Assembly: GCA_017447745.1 (NCBI GenBank)
Contig: JAFSMW010000123.1
Coordinates: forward strand, 1-33,257
Length of the DNA: 33,257 bases
From: Thermoguttaceae bacterium
Lineage (GTDB): Bacteria; Planctomycetota; Planctomycetia; Pirellulales; Thermoguttaceae
Reading direction: 5' to 3'
The position numbers and the translations under genes are program-made. A model generated the notes under the pieces. That model saw only the letters and a list, made by a program, of their open reading frames with translations. It did no database searches and was not told the origin of the DNA. Numbering within the stretch: the stretch's first letter is position 1; every line of letters begins with the position of its first letter. This document shows, in pieces, positions 16,713-26,317 of the stretch.

Positions 16713-17666
16713 ATGACAAATCTCAATCGAAAAGAATTTTTACAGACTCTTGCCGCTGCTGGAACTGCCGCGGCATTTTCCGCCGTTGACGCGTTAGACG
16801 TGATGGCTCAAAGCGCTGGCGCAAACGGAACTTATAATCTGGTTGCTGTCATGGGCGGCGAACCGGACGCGATGTTCAACGCTGGGATTGAACAAATGGG
16901 CGGAATGAAGCGCTTCGTCAAGCCCGGTATGAAAGTTACCATCAAGCCCAACATCGGCTGGGATAAAACGCCGGAACTGTCGGCTAACACCAACCCGATT
17001 CTTGTTGCTGCGATTATTAAGGCGTGCTGGGCGGCGGGAGCTAAAGAAATCACCGTCTTTGACCACACCTGTGACGAATGGCGACGCTGCTATCAGTCCA
17101 GCGGAATTGAAGAAGCCGCTAAAAAACTCGGCGCGAAAGTCGTTCCCGGCAACGAACCGGAATACTACCGCGAGATTCAGCTGCCGCGAGCCAAAAGCAT
17201 GAAAACCGCCATGGTTCATCAGGCGATTCTCGATTCAGACGTCTGGATCAACTGCCCCGTTATGAAAAACCATTCCGGCGCCCGCATGACGCTGTGCATG
17301 AAAAACCACATGGGAATCGTTCTCGACAGACGATTCATGCATACGCACGACCTCCAGCAGTGCATCGCCGACATCTGCACGCTCAACCCCGGCGCTGTTT
17401 TGAACATTGTCGACGCCTATCGCGCCATGCTGACTAACGGTCCCCGCGGACGTTCATTGAATGACGTCGTTCAACCCAAAGCCCTGATTATGGGAACGGA
17501 CATCGTTGCTGTCGATACGCTGGCAACAAAATTCTTTGGACAATACATTAACATGCCTCTTAACGAAGTCGGACATCTGGCTCACGGCGAAGAACTCGGT
17601 TTGGGAACGATGAATCCGCCCAGAGACTCCATCAAGAGAATCAACCTTAAGAAGCAGACGAATTAG
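16713..17666 (+). CDS. DUF362 family protein with Tat-like signal
   Basis: This 317-residue protein matches the DUF362 family: VKPGMKVTIKPNIGW near residues 69-83, AAIIKACWAAGAKEITVFD, INCPVMKNHSGARMTLCMKNHMG, and NIVDAYRAMLTNGPRG. The N terminus NRKEFLQTLAAAGTAAAFSA resembles a twin-arginine signal with Arg-Lys in place of Arg-Arg. Export is likely but the route is uncertain. The C-terminal ferredoxin domain of longer DUF362 proteins is missing. It starts 32 nt after larC, so it may share that transcript, and it precedes a polyferredoxin gene. The biochemical function of the family is not established; a redox or Fe-S role is only suggested by neighbourhood. Confidence 0.8.
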   Translation: MTNLNRKEFLQTLAAAGTAAAFSAVDALDVMAQSAGANGTYNLVAVMGGEPDAMFNAGIEQMGGMKRFVKPGMKVTIKPNIGWDKTPELSANTNPILVAAIIKACWAAGAKEITVFDHTCDEWRRCYQSSGIEEAAKKLGAKVVPGNEPEYYREIQLPRAKSMKTAMVHQAILDSDVWINCPVMKNHSGARMTLCMKNHMGIVLDRRFMHTHDLQQCIADICTLNPGAVLNIVDAYRAMLTNGPRGRSLNDVVQPKALIMGTDIVAVDTLATKFFGQYINMPLNEVGHLAHGEELGLGTMNPPRDSIKRINLKKQTN

Positions 17667-17677
17667 CGAGGTCATAG

Positions 17678-17807
17678 GCGAGCCGGGGTGCGTAAGCCCC
17701 CGGAAAAACCGCGTTAGCGGTTAATAGAGACAGTAGACAGAAAACTAATGACTATTGCCTTCCTTAACTCCTCACTCCTCACTCCTAATTCCTAACTCCT
17801 AACTCAC
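17678..17807. repeat. palindromes plus inverted heptamer arrays
   Basis: The gap holds a planctomycete-style hairpin (CCGGGGTGCGTAAGCCCCCGG), the palindrome AACCGCGTTAGCGGTT, a short GACAGTA/GACAGAA pair (17728-17743) and a six-unit heptamer array (TAACTCC, TCACTCC, TCACTCC, TAATTCC, TAACTCC, TAACTCA) at 17765-17806. No promoter or terminator with a U-tract is visible. Confidence 0.7.
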
Positions 17808-17837
17808 AACCGTCCCCAGATATTTTCTACCCCCAAT

Positions 17838-19598
17838 ATGTTACGAATCCTTCGCATTATTGCCGCGCTGGTTTTATTCCTCGGAATAACGCTGTTTTTT
17901 GTTGACTTTGCCGGATTTCTGCCAACTCAATTCAGCTGGCTGGAACGAATTCAGCTTATCCCGGCCCTCAAGTCCCATTCATGGATTATCATTGGCGCTA
18001 TTTTAGGAGTAACGTTTTTCTTTGGACGTATTTACTGCTCGACGGTCTGTCCGTTGGGCGTTTTGCAGGACATTATCAGCGCGACAGCCAAGCGGATTCA
18101 TTCCAAAAAGAAGTTTGAATACAAAAAGCCGATTCCGTTCCTTCGTTTTGTCGTTTTGGCATTGTTTTTAACGGGCTATCTTGCGCTTGTCGTCAGACTG
18201 GTCGCGCCAGCTGCCGTTGGAACGTGCAAACGCATTTCGTCCTATGTTTCGTGGGTTTCGCTTTTGTTTGACCCGTACAGCATTTTCGGACGCATTGCGT
18301 GTAATGTATTCAAACCGATTTATCAGGGCGGCAACAATCTGTACTGGTATATTTGCAATCAGTACGGAATTAAAGAAGTCTTGGGCTTGCCGGTTTATTA
18401 CGTCAACGCGATTCCGCTTTCGCTGGCGGCAGTCGGCGTTGCGTTGGGGTTCCTGATTTTCATCGGCTATCTTGCCTGGAGAAACGGAAGAACGTACTGT
18501 AATACGATTTGTCCTGTTGGAGCGCTTTTGGGTGTGTTTTCCCGACTTGCGATTTTCCGCGTCTGGATTGATAAAAGCAAATGCGGATCCTGCGGCTTGT
18601 GCGCTCAAAGATGCAAGTCTTCCTGTATAGACCCCAAAGGCAAAATCGTCGATCTCAGCCGCTGCGTCGACTGCTTCGACTGCCTTTCCGCCTGTCGCAA
18701 AGACGCGATTCATTACGGAATCTGTTTAGGAACTGGCGAAAGACCCATTCCAGGAATTGAGAACTCTACGAAAAAGACTCCCTCGTTGAAATCAAACATT
18801 GTGAAATCAGCTAAAGATTCCGACGATTTTGGCTCGCGTCGTGAGTTTTTCGACATTATGATTGGCGTTACCGGACTGACGGTTGCCGCTCAAGCTCTGC
18901 CCAGCGCTGCTGCCGAGGAAGAGAAAGCCGCTCCGGCAGTTGCAGAGGAAGCCGCATCCGCGCCTGCGGCAAAAGCCGGCGTTGTTCCAGAAGGCGAAGA
19001 CCCGGAAATGTTCTTTACCGGTAAAACGCCGTACGTTCGTAAAACGCCAATTGCCCCTCCGGGAGCAAAGAGCATCGGACATTTCAATGCGCATTGTACA
19101 GCATGTCATCTCTGCGTCGCGAAATGCCCTACCAGCATTCTCAAACCAGCCACCTCAGAATACGGCGTGAGAGGGTTCATGCAGCCGCATTTGGACTTCT
19201 CACGCGGGTTCTGCAACTACGATTGCACAATTTGCGGCGACGTCTGCCCGAACCACGCCATTGTCCCGTTGACGATTGAGCAGAAGCACAAAGTCCAGAT
19301 GGGACGGGTCGTATTTATCGAAGACAACTGCGTCGTTAAAGTTAAAGAAAACAGTTGCGGCGCGTGTTCAGAACACTGCCCAACTCAGGCGGTTTCCATG
19401 GTTCCGTACAAAAACGGCTTGACCATTCCTCACGTCAATCCTGACATTTGCGTCGGGTGCGGCGGCTGCGAATCCATTTGTCCTGTTCGCCCGTTCAGAG
19501 CGATTTACGTCGAAGGCAATGCGGAGCAGCATGACAGAAAAGAATTCGAAGAGAAAAAACCGGAAGTTACCGGAGAACTCGAAGATTTCCCGTTCTAG
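17838..19598 (+). CDS. membrane polyferredoxin (NapH/NapG-like fusion) with internal Tat motif
   Basis: This 586-residue protein joins two modules. Residues 1-250 are NapH-like, with several membrane helices and the paired motifs YCSTVCPLG (Cys67, Cys71) and YCNTICPVG (Cys221). Then come two 4Fe-4S clusters, CGSCGLCAQRC and CVDCFDCLSAC. At residues 333-338 SRREFF followed by a hydrophobic stretch (about 341-358) looks like an internal twin-arginine signal. After it a NapG-like part carries four more cluster motifs: CTACHLCVAKC, CTICGDVC, CGACSEHC and CVGCGGCESIC. Such architecture suggests Sec insertion of the first half and Tat export of the folded C-terminal ferredoxin. It would carry electrons across or along the membrane; donor and acceptor are unknown. 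The DUF362 gene lies upstream. Confidence 0.85.
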   Translation: MLRILRIIAALVLFLGITLFFVDFAGFLPTQFSWLERIQLIPALKSHSWIIIGAILGVTFFFGRIYCSTVCPLGVLQDIISATAKRIHSKKKFEYKKPIPFLRFVVLALFLTGYLALVVRLVAPAAVGTCKRISSYVSWVSLLFDPYSIFGRIACNVFKPIYQGGNNLYWYICNQYGIKEVLGLPVYYVNAIPLSLAAVGVALGFLIFIGYLAWRNGRTYCNTICPVGALLGVFSRLAIFRVWIDKSKCGSCGLCAQRCKSSCIDPKGKIVDLSRCVDCFDCLSACRKDAIHYGICLGTGERPIPGIENSTKKTPSLKSNIVKSAKDSDDFGSRREFFDIMIGVTGLTVAAQALPSAAAEEEKAAPAVAEEAASAPAAKAGVVPEGEDPEMFFTGKTPYVRKTPIAPPGAKSIGHFNAHCTACHLCVAKCPTSILKPATSEYGVRGFMQPHLDFSRGFCNYDCTICGDVCPNHAIVPLTIEQKHKVQMGRVVFIEDNCVVKVKENSCGACSEHCPTQAVSMVPYKNGLTIPHVNPDICVGCGGCESICPVRPFRAIYVEGNAEQHDRKEFEEKKPEVTGELEDFPF

Positions 19599-19619
19599 CT
19601 GTTATTGCCCATAGGACGC

Positions 19620-19650
19620 TACTGTCTACTGCCTATTGCCTACTGCCTTT
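19620..19650. repeat. heptamer array TACTGCC type
   Basis: Tandem 7-nt units (TACTGTC, TACTGCC, TATTGCC, TACTGCC) lie between the polyferredoxin and FAD oxidoreductase genes. The same unit occurs at 24494 and 28515. Confidence 0.75.
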
Positions 19651-19684
19651 ATCCCCATTCCCCTTTCCCAAAAGGACGACAATT

Positions 19685-21595
19685 ATGAAACAATCCCTGT
19701 TTGTAATCGCAATCATGATTTTGTGCGGTTTGCTGGCAGCAGCTCCGCAGACTGCATCGGCGGCGCCCCTTTCAGATTCCACCGTTTTTGTGGAAGCGGA
19801 GAATTTTGACAACGTCGGCGGCTGGGTTATCGACACCCAGATGATTCACGTTAAAAATCCGGGACAGGCGGGATCGCCGGTTCTGCTGGCTCACGGGATG
19901 GGAATTCCGGTAGCCAACGCGTCAACAACTGTTACGCTCCCCAAGCCGGGCGAGTACAAAGTCTTTGCTCGCACCCGCAACTGGGCGTCTCCGTGGCTAC
20001 CCAAAGATCGGGAACTGTCTCGCGAAGAGCTGATTAAAGACTGGACGCCGGGCAAGTTCCGCATTATCGTCGATTCCAAACCGCTGGAAAACACGATGGG
20101 AATCGACGGCGACGGCTGGGACTGGCATCAAGCTGGAACGATTACAACCACCGAAGAAAATCAGAAGGTCAAAGTCGAACTGGAAGACCTGACAGGGTTC
20201 GACGGTCGCGTTGACGCTCTGGTTTTTACGCAGGAAGATACGTGTCTGGTTCCGTCCAATCCGAAAGATTTGGAGCCGGTTCGTCACAAAGCGCTTGATT
20301 TGCCGGACGTTGTTCCAGACGCTCCGGAAGAATACGAACTTGTCGTTGTCGGCGGCGGCGTTCCCGGCTGCAGCGCTGCAATTGCCGCAGCCCGACTGGG
20401 CGTCAAAGTCGCTCTGATTCAAGACCGCCCCGTCCTCGGCGGAAACGCTTCGACCGAAGTTCGCGTTCACATCTGCGGCAAGATCAATCTCCCGCCGTAC
20501 ACTCACTTGGGCGACCTGGTCAAGGAAATGGGCGCGTCCGCAACGGGCAACGGACAGTACAACGAAAAGCTCTACAAAGACCAAATCCTTTACGATCTGG
20601 TCAAGGCAGAAAAGAACATCACGCTTTACACGTGCATTCACGTTTACAAGGCTGAAATGGACGCGACCGGGAAAAAGATTGTCGCCTGTTACGGACAGGA
20701 CATTCGCACCGGCGCTCAAACGCGGTTTGTCGGCAAATGGTTTGTCGACTGCACCGGCGACGCCATGCTGGGCTACGAAGCCGGCGCGGATTATCATATC
20801 GGTCGAGAAGCGAAAAGCGTATACGGCGAAGCCGCCGCTCCTGAAAAAGAGGACATGATGACCATGGGCGCGTCCGTCATGTGGACGACCATCGAAGACG
20901 CCAACCCGACCACGTTCCCCACTCTGCCCTGGGCGCACCAGTTCACAGCTCAAAGCGCGATTCCGTCCGTTCACGGCGACTGGCAGTGGGAAACCGGAAT
21001 CGGATACAATCAGGTTTACGACATCGAACGCATTCGCGACAACGGTTTGCGCGCCGCGTTCGGACATTGGTCTTATATGAAAAATCAGATTAAAGAAGGC
21101 AAATGGTACGACAAATGCGTCAATCGCAAGCTGGGCTGGGTTTCCTGGATAGCCGGCAAACGCGAATCCCGCCGACTCCTCGGCGACGTCGTTCTCAAAC
21201 AGCAGGACATTCAGGGCAAAAAACAGTGGGAAGACGCCTGCGTTACTGCGTCGTGGTCAATTGACCTCCACCTGCCGGAAGCGAGAAACCACAAGTTCTT
21301 CCCCGGAGACGAATTTTATTCCTACGCGTACCACAACAAGAAGTCGGACTACGCCATTCCGTACAGAACGCTGTACTCCCGCAATATAGACAACCTCTTT
21401 ATGGCGGGACGCAACATCTCCGTTACTCACGTTGGACTGGGAACGGTTCGCGTTATGAGAACGGGCGGCATGATGGGTGAAGTGGTTGGCATGGCGGCTA
21501 GTCTGTGCAAGAAGTACGATACGAATCCCCGCGGCGTGTACAATTTCCATCTGGGCGAACTGAAAAAACTGATGGAAAAAGGCATCGGGAAATAA
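19685..21595 (+). CDS. secreted FAD-dependent oxidoreductase
   Basis: This 636-residue protein has a Sec signal peptide probably cleaved after ASA (about residue 27). Residues about 35-185 are beta-rich, opening with FVEAENFDNVGGWV and resembling a carbohydrate-binding or golvesin-like accessory domain. From about residue 218 an FAD_oxidored domain begins with the dinucleotide motif VVVGGGVPGCSAAIAAARLG. It continues with GGNASTEVRVHICGK, WFVDCTGDAMLGYEAGAD and the C-terminal FMAGRNISVTHVGLGTVRVM, which closes the FAD site. The family is common in planctomycetes near polysaccharide-degradation genes; the substrate is unknown. Sec export of a flavoprotein implies cofactor loading outside the cytoplasm. 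It follows the polyferredoxin by 86 nt and ends in a clear terminator. Confidence 0.85.
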   Translation: MKQSLFVIAIMILCGLLAAAPQTASAAPLSDSTVFVEAENFDNVGGWVIDTQMIHVKNPGQAGSPVLLAHGMGIPVANASTTVTLPKPGEYKVFARTRNWASPWLPKDRELSREELIKDWTPGKFRIIVDSKPLENTMGIDGDGWDWHQAGTITTTEENQKVKVELEDLTGFDGRVDALVFTQEDTCLVPSNPKDLEPVRHKALDLPDVVPDAPEEYELVVVGGGVPGCSAAIAAARLGVKVALIQDRPVLGGNASTEVRVHICGKINLPPYTHLGDLVKEMGASATGNGQYNEKLYKDQILYDLVKAEKNITLYTCIHVYKAEMDATGKKIVACYGQDIRTGAQTRFVGKWFVDCTGDAMLGYEAGADYHIGREAKSVYGEAAAPEKEDMMTMGASVMWTTIEDANPTTFPTLPWAHQFTAQSAIPSVHGDWQWETGIGYNQVYDIERIRDNGLRAAFGHWSYMKNQIKEGKWYDKCVNRKLGWVSWIAGKRESRRLLGDVVLKQQDIQGKKQWEDACVTASWSIDLHLPEARNHKFFPGDEFYSYAYHNKKSDYAIPYRTLYSRNIDNLFMAGRNISVTHVGLGTVRVMRTGGMMGEVVGMAASLCKKYDTNPRGVYNFHLGELKKLMEKGIGK

Positions 21596-21626
21596 TGCGG
21601 AATTCTTAATGCGTAATTAGAAATTG

Positions 21627-21658
21627 GGCGAGAAACGTAATCGTTTCTCGCCTTTTTT
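21627..21658 (+). terminator. rho-independent terminator after the FAD oxidoreductase
   Basis: GGCGAGAAACG (21627-21637) pairs perfectly with 21642-21652 and is followed by TTTTTT. It is one of the cleanest terminators in the window. Confidence 0.9.
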
Positions 21659-21707
21659 ATTTGCGATATGAACGTTTTAGACTTGAATCAATAACGCATT
21701 ACGCTAT

Positions 21708-21912
21708 CCCCACGTCTTTAGACGTGGATAGTAAAGGATGTTTAAAAATCGTAGCCCCCAGATTTATCTGGGGGAACTGGATAAACGCACTCTTTAAAAC
21801 GCTTTATTCCCTATTCCTTCCCCACCCCAACAGGGGCGGGGAGGGAATAGGGGTTTGTGCGCTGGATTATTATTTTGTTGATTTTAATCCCACACCTAAA
21901 GGTGTGGGCTAC
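21708..21912 (+). repeat. composite hairpin element, copy 2
   Basis: Modules in order are CCACGTC-TTTA-GACGTGG (21710-21727), CCCCCAGATTTATCTGGGGG (21755-21774), a pyrimidine/purine hairpin with 20-nt arms (21809-21852) and CCCACACC-TAAA-GGTGTGGG (21889-21908), ending GGGCTACGAT. A further palindrome, CCACGGGT-TTAC-ACCCGTGG, lies at 21977-21996. Open frames across this region are repeat-derived. Confidence 0.85.
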
Positions 21913-22019
21913 GATATCAAGAAAGGAATCTCAACTCAAATGTCTATTTTTTACTCGTTGTCTATTAGATGTACGTCCACGGGTTTACACCCGTGGCTCG
22001 CCTACGTTTTCCTACTCTC

Positions 22020-22190
22020 TCAGTTTTTAACAACAGGATTGTCCGAGGCGGTATTGTTTTGCGCTTCAACCGTAACGGCGTTGGCGGTTTGAACGTCAGA
22101 CTTGTTCGCGTCGCCCATGGTCATGTTGAGAATCAAAAGGGCAATGAATACAAACAGAAACAACAAATCAAAGCGGAATTGGTAAAACAT
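22020..22190 (-). CDS. 56-residue single-span membrane protein
   Basis: On the minus strand an ATG at 22190 opens a 56-codon frame ending with TGA at 22020-22022. A GGAG ribosome binding site lies 8 nt upstream (plus 22199-22202), and a TATACT-like -10 box lies at 22226-22231. Residues 8-23 (DLLFLFVFIALLILNM) form one hydrophobic helix after the short N terminus MFYQFRF. The rest is a polar Asn/Ala/Val-rich tail (ANAVTVEAQNNTASD). No family is recognised. Overlapping plus-strand frames run through palindromic repeats and have no ribosome binding site, so this strand is preferred. It could be a small regulatory or envelope-complex subunit; the function is unknown. Confidence 0.6.
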   Translation of the reverse strand: MFYQFRFDLLFLFVFIALLILNMTMGDANKSDVQTANAVTVEAQNNTASDNPVVKN

Positions 22191-22230
22191 GATGCAATCT
22201 CCAAATGGTGTAAATCAGGGGGTAAAGTAT

Positions 22231-22311
22231 AGTGATAAGTGGTTAGTAGTTAGTGGTTAGTGAGATGAATGCTTTGCGTCCTTAACACTTACCACTTAAA
22301 ACTTACCACTC
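22231..22311. repeat. inverted pair of heptamer arrays
   Basis: AGTGATA, AGTGGTT, AGTAGTT and AGTGGTT units (22231-22262) face complementary CACTTAC, CACTTAA and AACTTAC units (about 22286-22311). The 20-odd nt between could be the loop of a hairpin. It lies between the small membrane protein and the acyltransferase, both on the minus strand. Confidence 0.75.
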
Positions 22312-22320
22312 TTTTTTTAT

Positions 22321-22890
22321 TTATCTGCGTCTTCCCACTGTTTTAGCGGGATTGCCGACGACAATGTTCTTCTCTTCAACCGGTTTGACGACCACGGCGC
22401 CAGCGCCGACGATGGCTTTGGCTCCGACGTCCGCCATGACAACGGCTCGTTCGCCAATCCAGCTATCCTCGCCAACGACTATACGAACGTATTCGCCGCC
22501 TTGTTCCCGAATGGGAACGTCCAAACGGTCAAAATAATGCTGTTTTGTTCCGTTACAAACGGAAACTCCGGACGCCAAAATACAATCGTCTTGAAGGTCG
22601 ACGTCTCCGATTATACAGTACGCGCCAATATAAACGGATTTCCCGATGGAAACCGTCGGATGGGAGAAAATCGTCCCGAATCCGATATGGGCGTCTCGAC
22701 CGCAGCGCGGCAAAACCATCTTGTAAAATCCCCATCGAAGGAATACGCCCAGCGTTCCCGGGAAAAGCGATACAAACTGAGAACAGTCTGCAAACGCTCT
22801 CTGTCGACCGCGAAAAATGCTGTAGATCCAGTAGAATAAAACTACTGGAAACATCAAAATCATCGACAGGAAATAAAACAGGGATTTCAT
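22321..22890 (-). CDS. left-handed beta-helix (hexapeptide repeat) acyltransferase
   Basis: This 189-residue protein has an N-terminal hydrophobic segment (residues 3-25) that should anchor it to the membrane. From about residue 65 come hexapeptide repeats typical of the LbetaH fold: AHIGFGTIFSHPTVSIGKSV, then IIGDVDL, and later IVVGEDSWIGERAVVMADV and AIVGAGAVVVKPV, ending VVGNPAKTVGR. An external loop with VCNGTKQHYFD interrupts the helix where the catalytic His is expected in trimeric acetyltransferases. It probably transfers an acyl or acetyl group to a cell-envelope sugar; substrate unknown. No glycan biosynthesis genes adjoin it. A heptamer array begins directly upstream of its ATG. Confidence 0.85.
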   Translation of the reverse strand: MKSLFYFLSMILMFPVVLFYWIYSIFRGRQRAFADCSQFVSLFPGTLGVFLRWGFYKMVLPRCGRDAHIGFGTIFSHPTVSIGKSVYIGAYCIIGDVDLQDDCILASGVSVCNGTKQHYFDRLDVPIREQGGEYVRIVVGEDSWIGERAVVMADVGAKAIVGAGAVVVKPVEEKNIVVGNPAKTVGRRR

Positions 22891-23057
22891 GGGTAGTTAG
22901 GGAGTAGGGAGTGGGCAGTAGCGCTATGCGCTTCCTTTAGAACCGCATAGCGGTTCAATATTAGTAGCCGTGGGTTTTAACCCACGGAGGGAGTAGGGAA
23001 TAGAATTTAATTCGCCGAAAGCGAATTACTATTCCCATTTCCTATTTCCTGTTCCCT
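22891..23057. repeat. heptamer arrays and nested palindromes
   Basis: GGGAGTA-type heptamers (22891-22920 and 22988-23003) and complementary TTTCCTA/TTTCCTG units (23030-23056) flank four palindromes: AGCGCTATGCGCT, GAACCGCATAGCGGTTC, CCGTGGGTTTTAACCCACGG and AATTCGCCGAAAGCGAATT. The whole gap between two minus-strand genes is repeat. Confidence 0.75.
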
Positions 23058-24034
23058 TATTTAATCGTTCCAGAATCCGGGGCGGTGGCGATAACCTCTT
23101 TAGGCGACGCTTCTTCCGGGGTTTTCCCTTCTGGCTGCGCTTTTTCCTTCGCTTCTTTTTCCGCCTTTTCCTTGGCGCGTTGTTCTTCAAACGCTATTCG
23201 CTGCTCTTCTGTAGGAATGTTGATTCCTTCTGGCTGAGCAATCATATTATCTTGCCGAAGGTTGTCCGGCATATTTCTTAGTCTGATAACCGGTTTGCCT
23301 TTGACGGAGGCTCCGTCGTAGTTATTTTGAACGAAAAACGCCTGATCGCAAACGTTTAACTTGGTATCGCGTTCTTTGGAATCCCACATATCCGCCAGAG
23401 GAATGTTCACATTTTGATCGCACAGTTCCGGTTTGTCGATAATGTCTCCGGTTCGATACGGACCGCCGCCAAGCACCCAAAGGCTGCGAACGTTGGAATC
23501 CTTTTCCCTGGAACCGGACTGCCACAGCGGGAATCCTGTTTTACGGTTGTATGCGAAAACAGCTATCTTTGCTGTTGCTCGCTGACCGACTTTTTTGGCT
23601 ACGGATATTTCCGGGATCGTCATTGTTGCCGAACCGACAAACGTCGGAACTGTCAGTTCTGGAATTCCGTAAATGATTTGCTGTTCGTCCGTTCCCAACG
23701 CGCCAGCCCGAAGTTCGACAACGTAATCTGCGTCGTCTTTTTTCTCTTTCAGATACGCTCCGCAAGAGAGAATCTGCTGACGTATTGAACTGGACAAATA
23801 TTTGGAATCTTCGCCGTCTGCAAGAGATGAGGAATCAAGAAAGACCGACTTGCCGGCTAATACGCTGAAATCGATTTCGTCAATTGCTCTGTCGACGGCG
23901 TCTGAAACAAGAAGCTGTTCTGTTGCCGTTCGCTTGGTATTGGTCGTTTTCATAGTACCGCACCCGCAGAGCGTTAATAACACTACTAACGCTGCGGCGA
24001 TAACGCATCGGCAGAACTTTGTAATTTCAAACAT
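23057..24034 (-). CDS. lipoprotein of unknown function (DUF6655-like)
   Basis: This 325-residue lipoprotein has a signal peptide with lipobox TLCGC, giving Cys25 as the anchor. The mature N terminus (NTKRTATEQLLVSDAVDRAI, then IDFSVLAGKSVFLDSS) and the following mixed alpha/beta domain resemble a planctomycete lipoprotein family that I recall as DUF6655; that name is from memory. The middle contains YVVELRAGALGTD and FAYNRKTGFPLWQSG. Residues about 275-315 are a charged Lys/Glu/Ala segment likely to be a helix or coiled coil. It is transcribed away from pyrG. No strong ribosome binding site is visible before the ATG. Function is unknown; the fold reminds of outer-membrane assembly lipoproteins only weakly. 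Confidence 0.75.
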   Translation of the reverse strand: MFEITKFCRCVIAAALVVLLTLCGCGTMKTTNTKRTATEQLLVSDAVDRAIDEIDFSVLAGKSVFLDSSSLADGEDSKYLSSSIRQQILSCGAYLKEKKDDADYVVELRAGALGTDEQQIIYGIPELTVPTFVGSATMTIPEISVAKKVGQRATAKIAVFAYNRKTGFPLWQSGSREKDSNVRSLWVLGGGPYRTGDIIDKPELCDQNVNIPLADMWDSKERDTKLNVCDQAFFVQNNYDGASVKGKPVIRLRNMPDNLRQDNMIAQPEGINIPTEEQRIAFEEQRAKEKAEKEAKEKAQPEGKTPEEASPKEVIATAPDSGTIK

Positions 24035-24442
24035 TTGAACGCTTTTAATATAGCGCTTTTTGCTTCTTTGTAAAAGGCGGATTTAAGCTTTTTTCTGGAT
24101 TTTACGATTATAATGACCTCGTTTTGTTAAACTTTTCCGGATAAGAAGAATCACCAAAATGAAACTGGAGATAATAGGAAAAACAGGCGCTTTTAAGATG
24201 GCTTAGAAATGTCTATCGAAAGTTTTGTTTTGATTTCCTCTCGCAGTCTATCGGGGAGCGTGAAACGTAATTCCGAATTCCGATGCACATGGTTGAGTCC
24301 GGTTTGCAGGCGAATCGCTCGTATAGAGAACCTCGCACGTACATGGGGGAGCCGGCATGCGGCAGTCCGCTGCCACAACTCAACCGCGTTAGTCTTTCCG
24401 TGGGGTTCACCCACGGCTAGAAACAGTAAACCGCTACGCGGT

Positions 24443-24490
24443 TCTGGCGGAAGCGTAACTTTGTTCGCTTCGCTGTTACCGCCTTTCAAT
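24443..24490 (-). repeat. half copy of the 156-bp palindromic element
   Basis: Reverse-complemented, it reads ATTGAAAGGCGGTAACAGCG and continues AAGCGAAC and AGTTACGC, matching one arm of the elements at 3273 and 27218. The other arm is missing. Confidence 0.6.
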
Positions 24491-24493
24491 CTC

Positions 24494-24530
24494 TCTTGCC
24501 TACTGCCTACTGCCTTTTGCCTTCCCATTC
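24494..24530. repeat. heptamer array TACTGCC type
   Basis: Units TTGCC-TACTGCC-TACTGCC-TTTTGCC-TTCCC form a degenerate 7-nt tandem repeat directly upstream of the pyrG promoter region. Confidence 0.7.
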
Positions 24531-24556
24531 CCCCTTTTATTTAAAAATCTTTCGGG

Positions 24557-24562
24557 TATAAT
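24557..24562 (+). promoter_or_regulatory. candidate -10 box for pyrG
   Basis: A perfect TATAAT lies 75 nt before the pyrG ATG, without a convincing -35 box. A second TATAAT at 24624-24629 lies only 8 nt before the ATG and would give a nearly leaderless message. Confidence 0.35.
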
Positions 24563-24628
24563 AGATAAGTACCAGATTGGAAAATTGGAAGCCAGTCGAA
24601 GCGTACATAACATGAGGTTTTATTATAA

Positions 24629-26311
<1,683 letters not shown>

Positions 26312-26317
26312 TTTATC

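Noticed and set aside
21661-22092. 143-codon plus-strand frame after the FAD oxidoreductase
   Set aside because: It is translated from the composite hairpin element, and the minus-strand 56-residue gene explains its end better.
24290-24370. Possible group II intron domain V-like sequence on the minus strand
   Set aside because: A few words (GTACGTGCGAGG, CCGGCTCC) recall it, but the catalytic triad and stem order do not fit and no reverse transcriptase is present.
24193-24544. Overlapping 111-codon frames on both strands
   Set aside because: They run through palindromes, a half element and a heptamer array, with no ribosome binding site and no recognisable domain.
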